Shown piece after piece: positions 34,624 to 44,508 of a stretch of DNA of 64,000 nucleotides (position 1 is its first letter; each line of letters starts with the position of its first letter). The DNA is from Prado023 sp963747335. GTDB taxonomy: Bacteria > Actinomycetota > Actinomycetes > S36-B12 > CAIYMF01. The stretch is taken from NCBI GenBank assembly GCA_963747335.1, contig CAVVEV010000005.1, positions 1 through 64,000 on the forward strand. Direction: 5' to 3'. The notes under the pieces were generated by a model that was not told where the DNA came from, ran no database searches, and saw only the letters and a list, made by a program, of their open reading frames with translations. A program made the translations under genes and the position numbers.

Positions 34624-35761
34624 GTGACTGAGGAGTTGCCGCCGCCCGATCGCCGGGCCGAGGCGCGTCGCAGCTGCACCCGATGGTTGGTGGGGCACGG
34701 CGACATCACCCCCACGGCGTGGCTGGCGGAGCTGGCCGACGCCGCCACCGAGCCCGACCTCGACCGGTACGGCTCCGGCGGCGAGGTCGAGGCGCTCGAG
34801 CGTGAGGTCGCCCAGCTGTTGGGCACCGAGTCAGCGGTGTTCATGCCCAGCGGGGTCATGGCCCAGCAGGCGGCGCTGCGGTCCTGGGTCGAGCGATCGT
34901 CCACCGACGCGGTCGCCGTGCACGGGCTGTCCCACTTCGTGCTGCACGAGCGCGACGCCCTGTCCCAGCTGCATCACCTGCGCGTGCAGCACCTGACGGA
35001 CGAGCCCCGCCCCGCCACCGTGGCCGACCTCGACAACCTCGCCGGGCCCCTGGCCGCGGTGAGCCTCGAGCTGCCACTGCGCGACGCCGGATACCTGCTG
35101 GCGACCTGGGAGGAGCTGGTCGCGTTCACCCGCCGGGCGCGCGAGCGTGGCGTGCCCGTCCACCTCGACGGGGCCCGGCTCTGGGAGAGCCAGCCGTTCT
35201 ACGACCGGCCGCACGCGGAGATCGCCGCCCTGTTCGACTCCATCTACGTCTCGTTCTACAAGGGCCTCGGTGGGGTCGCCGGCGCCGCTCTGGCCGGTTC
35301 CCACGACCTTGTCGCGCAGGCCCGGCGATGGCAGGCCAGGCACGGCGGGACCCTGTTCTCGATGCTGCCCTACGCAGTCGGTGCCCGTGACGGGCTGAGT
35401 CGGCGGCTGCCCAGGATGGCGTCGTACGGCGCGCGTGCCCGGGAGCTGGCCGCGGGCCTGGACTCGCTGGACGGCGTCAGGGTGCACCCCAACCCTCCGC
35501 ACACGAACGCATTCCGTGTCTTCGTGGACCTCCCGGTCGAGTTCCTCGACGAGTCAACGCTGCGCACGATGGAGACCGATCAGGTCGCGCTGGCATCCTG
35601 GTGGCGCCCGGCCGAGGTGCCGGGCTGGTCGATGACCGAGCTGCACCGTCGGCGACGCGACACTCGAATGGGACCTCGAGGACCAACTGGCAGCCGTGCG
35701 CGGCCTGTTCAGCGATGCTCGGCGGCTGGACGGATCACGGCCGCGGACAGGGCCACAATGA
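34624..35761 (+). pseudogene. threonine aldolase-like PLP enzyme, late frameshift
   Basis: GTG 34624. GDITPTAWLAELADAATEPD, RYGSGGEVEALEREVAQLLG, VFMPSGVMAQQAALR, VPVHLDGARLWES and YVSFYKGLGGVAGAAL (PLP-Lys in FYKGLGG) are typical of low-specificity threonine aldolase/beta-eliminating lyase enzymes, which cleave L-threonine to glycine and acetaldehyde. An extra base near 35645 shifts the last 38 codons; the proper end (VGDATLEWDLEDQLAAVRGL) is in the other frame and stops at 35761. All catalytic residues precede the shift. Confidence 0.78.
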
Positions 35762-35906
35762 CCGTGACGACGATCGCGCCCACGTTGAGCGTGCACCGAT
35801 CCCGCTGCCAGATGCACTGCGCATTCACCACGGCCGCCGCCCTGATCATGTCGGCCCCGATCACCGGCATGACCCACGTATCGGTGACCGGGTGCCGGTC
35901 GCGGAA

Positions 35907-35966
35907 GGTGACGGTGACGGTGACGGTGACGGTGACGGTGACGGTGACGGTGACGGTGACGGTGAC
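35907..35966. repeat. ten perfect GGTGAC hexanucleotide repeats
   Basis: (GGTGAC)10. On either strand one frame reads Thr-Val repeats. On the minus strand they extend a hydrophobic run (VGLVSLVVVPFV before the repeats) in an unproven frame ending at 35709. Units of 6 keep frame when copy number changes. Confidence 0.9.
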
Positions 35967-36057
35967 GAAGGGTACGACGACCAACGACACCAGCCCGACC
36001 GCCGCAGGGGGACTGTCAGGTCGCGGGCTCTTCGGACGGTACGGTCCCACACGTGTT

Positions 36058-36091
36058 CCGAGGGAGGCACCCTGATGGGCACCTCCCTCGG
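36058..36091. terminator. hairpin, possible bidirectional terminator
   Basis: CCGAGGGAGG-CA-CCC (36058-36072) pairs with GGG-CA-CCTCCCTCGG (36077-36091) around TGAT. Confidence 0.5.
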
Positions 36092-36620
36092 AGTTCACTG
36101 TGACATCACTGGCCCGACCTCCACACCGGGCGGGACGAGTTCCCGGCAGTCGGTCCAGCGGGTGGCCGGCGGGGATTCGCCGACCCGTCCAGCAGACGGT
36201 CAGTGACCGGCCACCTCCGACGTCCCAATCGAACAAGCGTTGATCCGGACCACCTCCTTTCCTCGGTATGCCCATGAAAGCACGCGAGGGCGACGCTCGC
36301 CAGAGGGATTCCCGGGGGCTGCGAGAGGTCCAGCTCAATGGCGCCAGACCGACACCCGGTTGTCCACCCGCCACCACGGTCGTGTCGAAGAACATGAACA
36401 GCATGCTGGCGGCCGTCAAGACCGGAGTCGAGAGCGAAGCCGCCCCCGGTGCGTGACCGCCCACGGCCACCGGGAGCTGTGGGTCTCGTGAGCCGGGTGG
36501 GCGGACGGCACCTCCTCTCGTGCGACGGCCTTGCCGGCGCAGCCCCCGCAGAAGCGCTTGTCGTCGCGGGTGACGCTGACGGCGCATGCCGCTGCCCCTT
36601 GCCAGCCCAGCCCCGCTCCG
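36092..36620. other. no convincing gene
   Basis: Overlapping frames on both strands lack motifs. An AAAGGAGG-like sequence on the minus strand near 36255 has no good start after it. A minus-strand frame with hydrophobic residues (LTAASMLFMFFDTTVVAGG, near 36370-36420) could be the end of a lost membrane gene. Confidence 0.35.
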
Positions 36621-36626
36621 CTAACG

Positions 36627-36644
36627 TACAACCCAATGGTTGTA
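36627..36644. promoter_or_regulatory. inverted repeat, likely ArsR-family operator
   Basis: TACAACC-CAAT-GGTTGTA, perfect 7-bp arms, 22 bases before the regulator start at 36666. It overlaps an upstream in-frame ATG (36636), arguing that the later ATG is the real start. Confidence 0.6.
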
Positions 36645-36665
36645 TATCAGCAGGTGCAGAGCGTC

Positions 36666-36998
36666 ATGGCTGACGATGAGGTGGACCGGATCTTCCGGGC
36701 CCTGGCCGACAGGACCCGACGCGACATCGTCCGGCGCACGCTGGTCGGCGAGGTCACCGTGTCGCAGCTGGCCAGCGGCTACGACATGTCGTTCGCAGCA
36801 GTGCAGAAGCACGTTGCCGTCCTGGAGGGAGCGGGCCTCATCACCAAGCATCCGCACGGCCGTGAACGACTTGTCCGGGGCAATCCCGAGGCGATCCGCC
36901 GAGCACAGGCGCTGCTCGACCAGTTCGAACAGCTGTGGCGCGATCGGATCGCCCGACTCGACGCGCTTCTCGCCGAGAACCTCCCTGAGTCCCCCTGA
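36666..36998 (+). CDS. ArsR-family winged-helix repressor
   Basis: 110 residues from ATG 36666. IFRALADRTRRDIVRRTLVG, VTVSQLASGYDMSFAAVQKH and VAVLEGAGLITKHPHGRERL are the typical ArsR-type winged helix that pairs with SRPBCC genes. No metal-binding Cys pair, so a non-metal ligand is likely. The SRPBCC gene starts 31 bases later, and the inverted repeat upstream suggests autorepression of both. Confidence 0.82.
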   Translation: MADDEVDRIFRALADRTRRDIVRRTLVGEVTVSQLASGYDMSFAAVQKHVAVLEGAGLITKHPHGRERLVRGNPEAIRRAQALLDQFEQLWRDRIARLDALLAENLPESP

Positions 36999-37028
36999 TC
37001 CGTCCCACCACAACGACAAGGACCCGCC

Positions 37029-38011
37029 ATGCCCATCACGTCCGTCAGCAAGGACCCCGACCACCCTCACCATGACCGTGGTCGCCGACTTCCCCGTACC
37101 CGTCCAGCGACTCTGGGACGCCTACGCCGATCCGCGCCAGCTCGAGCTGTTCTGGGGTCCCCCCACCTACCCGGCCCAGTTCACCCGCCACGACATGTTC
37201 CCGGGCGGGCGCAGCGCCTACGTCATGACCGGACCGGACGGCGACGGTCCGGCGGCTACTGGGAGTTCCTCGCCGTGCGAGCCGCTGGAGTCCTTCGAGG
37301 TCCGACGACGGCTTCGCCGACCCCGACGGTACCGCCAACCACGAGATGCCCTCCATGCGGATGGTGTTCGCGCTTCACCGAGACCGACACCGGATCACAG
37401 GTCACCACCACGACGTTCTTCAACTCGGTCGAGGACCTCGACCAGCTGATCGCGATGGGCATGGAGCGAGGGCATGCACGAGGCAATGTCCCAGATGGAC
37501 GCCGTGCTGGCCGACCTGGCCACGTTCGCCGCCGGGCGCGGCCTGCGCGGCCCAGATCCTCAGCGACACCCAGGTGCGGGTGAGCCGCGTCATCCGCGGG
37601 ACGGTCGAGCAGGTGTGGGCCGCCCATCACCAGCCCGAACTGATGCAGCGCTGGCTGCTCGGCCCGGACGGCTGGACGATGCCCGTGTGCGAGGTGGCCG
37701 TGCGGGTCGGCGAGAGCTACCGCTACGAGTGGGAGTCCGACGACGGATCGCAGCGGTTCGGATTCACGGGAGCGCTGCTGGAGAGCGCGCCCCCGCACCG
37801 CGCGGTCACGACCGAGCAGATGATCGGGATCGACGGTCCCCCCGCGACGAACGAGATGACGCTCACGCCAGTCGACGGCGGCACGCTGCTCAGCATCGTC
37901 ATCACCTATCCCAGCGCCGAGGTCCGCGACATGGTGCTGGCCACCGGCATGACCGACGGCATGGAGACCAGCTACGCGCGGCTGGAGGGACGGGTCCTGC
38001 AAGCCGCCTGA
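37029..38011 (+). pseudogene. tandem SRPBCC (AHSA1-like) protein, several frameshifts
   Basis: Two AHSA1 domains are recognisable across three frames: LTMTVVADFPVPVQRLWDAY, HDMFPGGRSAYVMTGPDGD and VTTTTFFNSVEDLDQL in the first; LSDTQVRVSRVIRGTVEQVW, RWLLGPDGWTMPVCEV and ESDDGSQRFGFTGALLES in the second. At least four to six single-base shifts lie between 37050 and 37560, after which the second domain is clean to the stop. The proteins between shifts are highly conserved, which favours indel errors or very recent decay. Partner of the ArsR gene. Confidence 0.72.
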
Positions 38012-38239
38012 CCACCCGCCTGTCGCTGTCGATGCGCGACGGCAGCTCCCAGCGGCTTGCCGGACGGCTCACCCCACGACTCTGCCAGATCGCTGACTGG
38101 GCACGCGGGTCCGAGGCCCGCGCTCCGGGCAGGCAAGCCTCCCGGGCGGCGATCCCGTGGGCCCAGCCCTCGATTGTCCCGCAGGGCCGGGACTCGACAG
38201 AATGGCCGGCGTTGACTGCCGATCGAGATGAGGATGCTG

Positions 38240-39373
38240 ATGTCACGCACGAGGGCCAAGCGGATCGGGATCCTGACTGCCGGTGGTGACAGCCCCGGGC
38301 TGAACGCCGCCATCCGGGGTGTCGGCAAGACCGCCATCGGCCACTACGGCATGGAGCTCATCGGGTTCCGCGACGGCATCACCGGGCTGGCCCACAACCG
38401 GCACGTGCCCCTGGACAGTGCTGCACTGTCCGGGATCCTCACGCGTGGAGGGACCATCCTGGGTACGAGCCGCGACAAGGTCCACCGCATGGAGGTCGAC
38501 GGCGAGACCCGCGACATGGTGCCGACCGTGGTGGCGAACTACGAGCAGGAGGGACTCGACGGCCTGATCGTGATCGGCGGTGGAGGCACCGCCAAGAACG
38601 CCCTGCGCCTGCAGGCCGCGGGGCTCAACGTCCTGACCCTGCCCAAGACGATCGACAACGACATCTTCGGCACGGACACCAGCTTCGGCTTCGCGACCGC
38701 GACCGAGATCGCCACGGAGGCGATCGACCGGGTGCACAGCACCGCGCACAGCCACCACCGGATCATCCTCACCGAGGTCATGGGCCATCGGGCCGGCTGG
38801 CTCACCCTGGCCGCGGGGGTCGCCGGGGGTGCGGACGTCATCCTGATCCCCGAGATCCCCTACTCGGTGGACAAGGTCGCCGAGACCATCCGGGCGCGCA
38901 CCGCTCGGGGCAGCTCCTTCAGCGTGGTCGCCGTGGCTGAGGGCGCCCGTGACGCCGATGACACCGCCGACTACGAGGCGGCCAGGCTCCTGGTGAAGGC
39001 CGCGAAGACCCCCGAGGCCTCCCGTGCGGCCAAGTCGCACCTGGCCCACGTGGAGGACTCCCAGCGTGAGCACACGTTCCGCCTGGCCCGCGAACTGGAG
39101 GCCGCGACCGGGCTCGAGACGCGCGTGACGATCCTCGGCTATGTGCAGCGCGGGGAAGCTCCGTGCGCAGCCGATCGGCTCCTCGCCACCCGACTCGGGG
39201 CCGCGGCCGCCGACCTCGTCGCCCAGGGCGAGTACGGTTACATGGTCGCGGCGCGAGGGGACAGCGCAGTGCCGGTGCCACTGACGGAGGTCGCCGGCAA
39301 GGTCAAGCTCGTCCCTCCGGACCACGAATGGGTCGTCGCCGCCCGAAAGGTCGGTACCGGGCTCGGTGACTGA
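38240..39373 (+). CDS. 6-phosphofructokinase
   Basis: 377 residues from ATG 38240 (ATG 38228 is also in frame). GILTAGGDSPGLNAAIRGV, GGTILGTSR, IVIGGGGTAKNALRL, PKTIDNDIFGTDTSFGFAT and TEVMGHRAGWL define PfkA. In the GGDGS position of ATP enzymes it has GGGGT, so the Gly that marks ATP use is kept; yet the next marker is Lys (PKTIDNDI), which is usual in pyrophosphate enzymes. It therefore belongs to the mixed group, and the phosphoryl donor cannot be told from sequence. Glycolysis. Confidence 0.85.
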   Translation: MSRTRAKRIGILTAGGDSPGLNAAIRGVGKTAIGHYGMELIGFRDGITGLAHNRHVPLDSAALSGILTRGGTILGTSRDKVHRMEVDGETRDMVPTVVANYEQEGLDGLIVIGGGGTAKNALRLQAAGLNVLTLPKTIDNDIFGTDTSFGFATATEIATEAIDRVHSTAHSHHRIILTEVMGHRAGWLTLAAGVAGGADVILIPEIPYSVDKVAETIRARTARGSSFSVVAVAEGARDADDTADYEAARLLVKAAKTPEASRAAKSHLAHVEDSQREHTFRLARELEAATGLETRVTILGYVQRGEAPCAADRLLATRLGAAAADLVAQGEYGYMVAARGDSAVPVPLTEVAGKVKLVPPDHEWVVAARKVGTGLGD

Positions 39374-39428
39374 GCCCGACCTCGACCCCACTCTTGACCT
39401 ATTCCAGAAAAGGCGATTGAGTGGCCCC

Positions 39429-39857
39429 ATGCAGTCGTTCGATCCCGAGGGCTTGGTACGTGGGGCATCCCTGCGCGTCACCCGCCCCCGGGTGGCGGTG
39501 CTGACGGCGGTGCACTCCCATCCGCACGCCGACACCGACACGATCATCAGCGTCGTGCGTGAGGACCTCGGGGAGGTGTCCACACAGGCCGTCTACGACG
39601 TCCTGCGGGCGCTCACCTCCGCGGGGCTCGTGCGGCGCATCGAGCCGGCGGGCTCCGCGGCCCGCTACGAGTCGCGGGTCGCCGACAACCACCACCACGT
39701 CGTGTGCCGCTCGTGTGGCACAGTCGCTGACGTCGACTGCGCCGTCGGCACCGCCCCCTGCCTGACCGCCTCGGACGCCCACGGCTTCGTGATCGACGAG
39801 GCCGAGGTCACCTACTGGGGCCTGTGCCCCGCCTGCTCCACCCCACCCAGCACCTGA
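39429..39857 (+). CDS. furA: FurA-type peroxide/iron repressor
   Basis: 142 residues from ATG 39429, whose N-terminus (LVRGASLRVTRPRVAVLTAV) fits FurA; a GTG at 39366 would add 21 atypical residues. DNA-binding helix STQAVYDVLRALTSAGLVRR, metal region NHHHVVCRSCGTVADVDC and a second CPAC pair near the end. Lies 30 bases upstream of katG, the normal actinobacterial arrangement in which FurA represses katG and itself until oxidised. The AT-richer TTGACCTATTCCAGAAAAGG segment just upstream is a likely promoter/operator. Confidence 0.85.
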   Translation: MQSFDPEGLVRGASLRVTRPRVAVLTAVHSHPHADTDTIISVVREDLGEVSTQAVYDVLRALTSAGLVRRIEPAGSAARYESRVADNHHHVVCRSCGTVADVDCAVGTAPCLTASDAHGFVIDEAEVTYWGLCPACSTPPST

Positions 39858-39887
39858 CCGCACCACCCGAACCCGGAAGGAATGCCC

Positions 39888-42104
39888 ATGCCTGAGCACG
39901 ATGCAGTCGTCGGAGACATGAACGAGGATGGAGCCGCGGCGAAGTGTCCCGTCTCGCACTCGGCCGGCGGCACGACCAACCGGGACTGGTGGCCCGAGCA
40001 GCTGAACCTGACCGTGCTCAGCGCGAACTCCCCCAAGAGCGATCCCCTGGGCGCGGGCTTCGACTATGCCGAGGCCTTCGCGTCCCTGGACCTCGCCGCG
40101 GTGAAGCGCGACATCGAGGAGCTCATGACCACCTCGCAGGACTGGTGGCCGGCCGACTACGGCCACTATGGCCCGCTGTTCATCCGCATGGCCTGGCACA
40201 GCGCGGGCACCTACCGCATCAGCGACGGTCGCGGGGGCGCCGGCGGCGGCCAGCAGCGCTTCGCCCCGCTCAACAGCTGGCCGGACAACGCCAACCTGGA
40301 CAAGGCGCGCCGCCTGCTCTGGCCGGTGAAGAAGAAGTACGGGAAGAACCTCTCGTGGGCCGACCTCATGGTCCTGGCCGGCAACTGCGCCCTGGAGTCG
40401 ATGGGCTTCGAGACCTTCGGCTTCGGCGGCGGCCGCGCGGACGTCTGGGAGCCCGAGGAGGTCAACTGGGGCCAGGAGGCCGAGTGGCTCGGGGATGCCC
40501 GATACACCGGCGACCGTGAGCTCGCCAACCCGCTCGGGGCGGTCCAGATGGGCCTGATCTACGTGAACCCGGAGGGGCCCAACGGCCAGCCGAGCGCCAT
40601 CGCGGCGGCGCGCGACATCCGCGAGACGTTCGCCCGCATGGCGATGAACGACGAGGAGACGGTCGCGCTCATCGCTGGTGGCCACACCTTCGGGAAGAAC
40701 CACGGTGCAGCCGATCCCAACAAGTACGTGGGGCGCGAGCCCGAGGCTGCGTCACTGGCCGAGCAGGGCCTCGGCTGGAGGAACACCCTGGGCACCGGCA
40801 ACGGCGTCTCGACGATCACCAGCGGACTCGAGGGCGCGTGGACGCCGACGCCGAAGACCTGGGACAACAGCTACTTCGAGACCCTCTTCGGCTACGAGTG
40901 GGACCTGACCAAGAGCCCGGCCGGCGCATGGCAGTGGGTCCCGACCGATCCGGCAGCCGCGGACGCCGTGCCCGATGCGCACGACCCGTCGACGCGGCAT
41001 GCGCCGATCATGCTCACCACGGACCTCGCGCTGCGCATGGACCCGATCTACGAGCCCATCTCCCGGCGCTTCATGGAGAACCCGGCCGAGTTCGCCGACG
41101 CGTTCGCGCGCGCCTGGTTCAAGCTGACCCACCGCGACATGGGGCCCAAGAGCCGCTACCTCGGCCCGGAGGTCCCTGCCGAGACCCTCATCTGGCAGGA
41201 CCCGGTCCCCGCGGTCGACCACGAGCTGATCGGCGCAGAGGACATCGCCACCCTGAAGGCCACGATCCTGGACTCGGGGCTGTCGATCGGGCGGCTGGTC
41301 TCGACCGCCTGGGCCTCGGCCTCCACCTTCCGGGGCACCGACAAGCGCGGCGGCGCCAACGGCGCCCGGATCCGGCTGGCCCCGCAGAACGGGTGGGACG
41401 TCAACGACCCGGCCGAGCTGGCGACGGCCCTGCGGACCCTCGAGGGGATCCAGGCCGACTTCAACGCCGCCCAGACCAGCGGGAAGCGCGTGTCGATGGC
41501 TGACCTCATCGTCCTCGGCGGGTGCGCCGCGGTCGAGAAGGCCGCCCGCGACGCCGGCGTCGACATCGAGGTCCCGTTCACGCCCGGCCGCACCGACGCC
41601 TCGCAGGAGCAGACCGACGTGGAGTCGTTCGCGGTCCTCGAGCCGACGACCGACGGGTTCCGCAACCACCTGGGCAAGGGCCAGGATCGCCCGGCCGAGC
41701 ACCTGCTGGTCGACCGCGCCGCCCTGCTCACGCTGACCGCTCCGGAGATGACCGTGCTCGTCGGCGGCCTGCGGGTCCTCGGCGCGAACACGAAGGGGTC
41801 GCAGCTCGGGGTGCTCACCTCGGCGCCCGGCACCCTGACGAACGACTTCTTCGTCAACCTGCTGGACATGGGCACCAGGTGGGCGTCGACGGACGAGTCC
41901 GAGGACACCTTCGAGGGTCGTGACGCGAGCACTGGGGAGCCCAGGTGGACGGGCAGCCGCGCCGACCTCGTCTTCGGCTCGAACTCCGTGCTGCGTGCGC
42001 TGGCCGAGGTGTACGCCAGCGATGACGCGAAGGAGAAGTTCGTGCAGGACTTCGTCGCCGCCTGGGACAAGGTGATGATGCTCGACCGCTTCGACGTCGC
42101 CTGA
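39888..42104 (+). CDS. katG: catalase-peroxidase KatG
   Basis: 738 residues from ATG 39888, 7 bases after GGAAGGA. Bifunctional heme catalase-peroxidase removing hydrogen peroxide. FIRMAWHSAGTYR holds the distal Arg100, Trp103 and His104; MGLIYVNPEGPNG holds the cross-link Tyr; RETFARMAMNDEETVALIAG provides the cross-link Met; the proximal heme His is in GGHTFGKNHGA. The C-terminal half repeats the peroxidase fold without heme, as in all KatG. In an operon with furA. Length normal. Confidence 0.95.
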   Translation: MPEHDAVVGDMNEDGAAAKCPVSHSAGGTTNRDWWPEQLNLTVLSANSPKSDPLGAGFDYAEAFASLDLAAVKRDIEELMTTSQDWWPADYGHYGPLFIRMAWHSAGTYRISDGRGGAGGGQQRFAPLNSWPDNANLDKARRLLWPVKKKYGKNLSWADLMVLAGNCALESMGFETFGFGGGRADVWEPEEVNWGQEAEWLGDARYTGDRELANPLGAVQMGLIYVNPEGPNGQPSAIAAARDIRETFARMAMNDEETVALIAGGHTFGKNHGAADPNKYVGREPEAASLAEQGLGWRNTLGTGNGVSTITSGLEGAWTPTPKTWDNSYFETLFGYEWDLTKSPAGAWQWVPTDPAAADAVPDAHDPSTRHAPIMLTTDLALRMDPIYEPISRRFMENPAEFADAFARAWFKLTHRDMGPKSRYLGPEVPAETLIWQDPVPAVDHELIGAEDIATLKATILDSGLSIGRLVSTAWASASTFRGTDKRGGANGARIRLAPQNGWDVNDPAELATALRTLEGIQADFNAAQTSGKRVSMADLIVLGGCAAVEKAARDAGVDIEVPFTPGRTDASQEQTDVESFAVLEPTTDGFRNHLGKGQDRPAEHLLVDRAALLTLTAPEMTVLVGGLRVLGANTKGSQLGVLTSAPGTLTNDFFVNLLDMGTRWASTDESEDTFEGRDASTGEPRWTGSRADLVFGSNSVLRALAEVYASDDAKEKFVQDFVAAWDKVMMLDRFDVA

Positions 42105-42111
42105 CCCCGAA

Positions 42112-42143
42112 GCCCGGGGCAGCCGTCGACGGTTGCCCCGGGC
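42112..42143 (+). terminator. terminator after katG
   Basis: GCCCGGGGCA (42112-42121) pairs with TGCCCCGGGC (42134-42143), and the inner CCGTCGACGG is itself self-complementary. It begins 8 bases after the stop. Confidence 0.75.
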
Positions 42144-42149
42144 GCCGGT

Positions 42150-42177
42150 AGGGCTGACCCCACCCAGGGTCAGCCCT
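42150..42177. terminator. shared hairpin between katG and the GH3 gene
   Basis: AGGGCTGACCC (42150-42160) pairs perfectly with GGGTCAGCCCT (42167-42177) around a 6-base loop. It overlaps the end of the minus-strand GH3 gene and may act for both convergent genes. Confidence 0.6.
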
Positions 42178-44459
42178 CGATCCGGAACTCCGCCCTGAGC
42201 AGGTCGGATGCGCGAGAACTGGGCCCGACGAGCAGCGCGAACTCACCGGGCTCGACGAGTCGACGACCGTCGGCCGTGACCAGTGAGCACGAGGCCGCAG
42301 GCACGTCGATCGTGACCCGGACCGATTCCCCGGGTGGCACCTGCACCTGGCGCCACGCCTTGAGCTCCTTGTCCGCCCAGGTCACGCTGGTCACCAGGTC
42401 GCTGACGTAGGCCTGGACCGTCTCCAGGGCAGGGCGGGCTCCGGTGTTGGTGAGCGTGACCTCAGCGCGCACGACCCCGTCGACGGGCACCTGATCCTCG
42501 GCCATCGTCAGGTCCGAGTACTCGACCGTCGAGTAGCTCATGCCCTCGCCGAAGGCGAACAGCGGCTCCTGGGTGAGGTCGGCGTAGCGCTCGCCGTGCT
42601 GTCCGCGGATCTGGTTGTAGTACACCGGCTGCTGACCCACGTGCCTGGGAACGGACAGCGGCATGCGGCCAGTGGGCTCGATCAGGCCGAGGACCAGCTC
42701 GGCGATGGCCTGCCCACCGCGCATCCCGGGGTTGAACGCCTCGATGATCGCGGCCGCGCCCATTGCCGAGGCCGGGAGCACGGCAGGCTTGGAGTGCGCC
42801 AGCACCACGACCAGCGGCGTGCCCGTAGTCGCGAGCGCATCGAGGAGGGCCACCTGCCCGCCCTGCAGCTCCAGGGTGGCCGTCGAGCGGGTCTCGCCCG
42901 TCAGGGCGACCGTGTCGCCGACGACGACCACCGCGTAGTCAGCAGCTCCTGCAGCCGCGACAGCCTGCGCCAGCAGCGCCTCGTCGACCGGCGCCGGGGA
43001 GAACACGGGGCCACGCGGCCCACCGTCGTGCCACGTCGGTCCGGCCGGATCCGGCACGAGCACCTGGATGTCGGCCCCTCGCGCGTACGTGATGTCCCAT
43101 CCCTCGGGGGCTACGGCGCGCAAGCCATCGAGAACGGTCTGCACCATCTCGCGCGGGTGGCCGTCGGGCATCCAGTCGATCTGCCCGGAGTCGCCGGCCC
43201 AGTCGCCGAGCATCGCCTCGGGGTCATCGGCGTTGGGCCCGATGACCGCGATCGTGCGGGCTGGGGTCGACGCGATCCCGCGCCCGTCGGCACCGGCCAC
43301 CAACCCACCCTCCAGCGGCAGCGTCCCGTCGTTGCGCAGCAGGACCAGCGAGCGCCTGGCAACCTCGAGGTTGAGGGCAGCATGCGCAGCGCTCCCGATC
43401 ACCTCAGCCCTCCGCTCGGGGTCCACCGGCGGCCGGGGATCCTCGAACAGGCCGAGCTTCGAACTTGACCCGCAGGACCCTGCGGACAGCCTCGTCGATC
43501 TCGGACTCGGCCAGCAGCCCCGCGGCCACCGCCTCCAAGGCACCGGAGAAGAACTCCGGCGTGGTCATCACCAGGTCGTTGCCGGCCTGCACCGCGACCG
43601 CGGAGGCCTCGACGTAGTCGGCGCACACCTTCTGTTCCCAGACCATACGCCCGACATCGTCCCAGTCGGTCACCAGCATGCCGGTGAAGCCCCACTCCCC
43701 CTTGAGCACGTCGTTGAGCAGCCACCGGTTCGCGGTGATCGGGACCCCGTCCATGGCTTGGTAGCCGAGCATGAACGTCCGGCAGCCCGCACGGGCCACC
43801 CGCTCGAACGGGGGCAGGAACCAGGAGCGCAGCTTGCGGGGGCTGATGTCGGCCTCGCTGGCGTCGCGTCCGCCCTGGGTCTCGGAGTAGCCGGCGAAGT
43901 GCTTCGCGCAGGCCAGGACAGCCGTGCGGTCCTGCGGTCCCGCCCCCTGGTAGCCGCGCACCATCGCCGCCCCGAGCTCGCCGATCAGGAAGGGATCCTC
44001 GCCGAAGGTCTCACCCACCCGTCCCCAGCGCAGGTCACGCGCGATGCAGAGCACCGGGGAGAAGGTCCAGTGCAGCCCGGTCGCGGCGACCTCGACGGCG
44101 GTTGCGCGCGCCATCCGCTCGACGAGATCGGGATCCCACGAGCACGCCATGGCCAGCTGGGTCGGGAAGATGGTCGCGCCGGGCCAGAACGAGTGCCCAT
44201 GGATGGCGTCGTCGGCAGTCAGCAGTGGGATCCCCAACCGGGTCCCGGCCGCCAGCTCGATCGCCTGGACCATGGCCTCCGGTGACGCGTGCAGGATCGA
44301 GCCGGCCATCGTGGTCGCCACGATGTCCTCCAGGTCCCCCTGGGCGTTGAGCTGCATCATCTGGCCGACCTTCTCGGGCAGGGTCATCCTGCCCAGGAGA
44401 TCCTCGATGCGTTCCTCGACGGCCAGCGAGGGATCGCGGAAGGGAGGGGTCGGCGTCAT
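42170..44459 (-). CDS. GH3 beta-glucosidase, one frameshift in the middle
   Basis: About 763 codons from ATG 44459. N-terminal part: RMTLPEKVGQMMQLNAQGD, GETFGEDPFLIGELGAAM, AKHFAGYSETQGGRDAS, and the nucleophile Asp in GMLVTDWDDVGRMVWEQK. A single extra base near 43455 (after RVLRVKF) moves the rest to another frame: LGLFEDPRPPVDP, ARRSLVLLRNDGTLPLE, FAFGEGMSYSTVEYSDL and the C-terminal fibronectin-like domain. No signal peptide, so it acts inside the cell on imported beta-glucosides. Belongs to the LacI-controlled locus. The indel may be an assembly error. Confidence 0.82.
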
Positions 44460-44508
44460 GCTCGCCTCCTGGTGGTGGGGTGACGGTCCGGCCGCAATCG
44501 CTGCGCGA

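Noticed and set aside
35907..35966. CRISPR-like repeat array
   Set aside because: Pure 6-base tandem units without spacers; a microsatellite.
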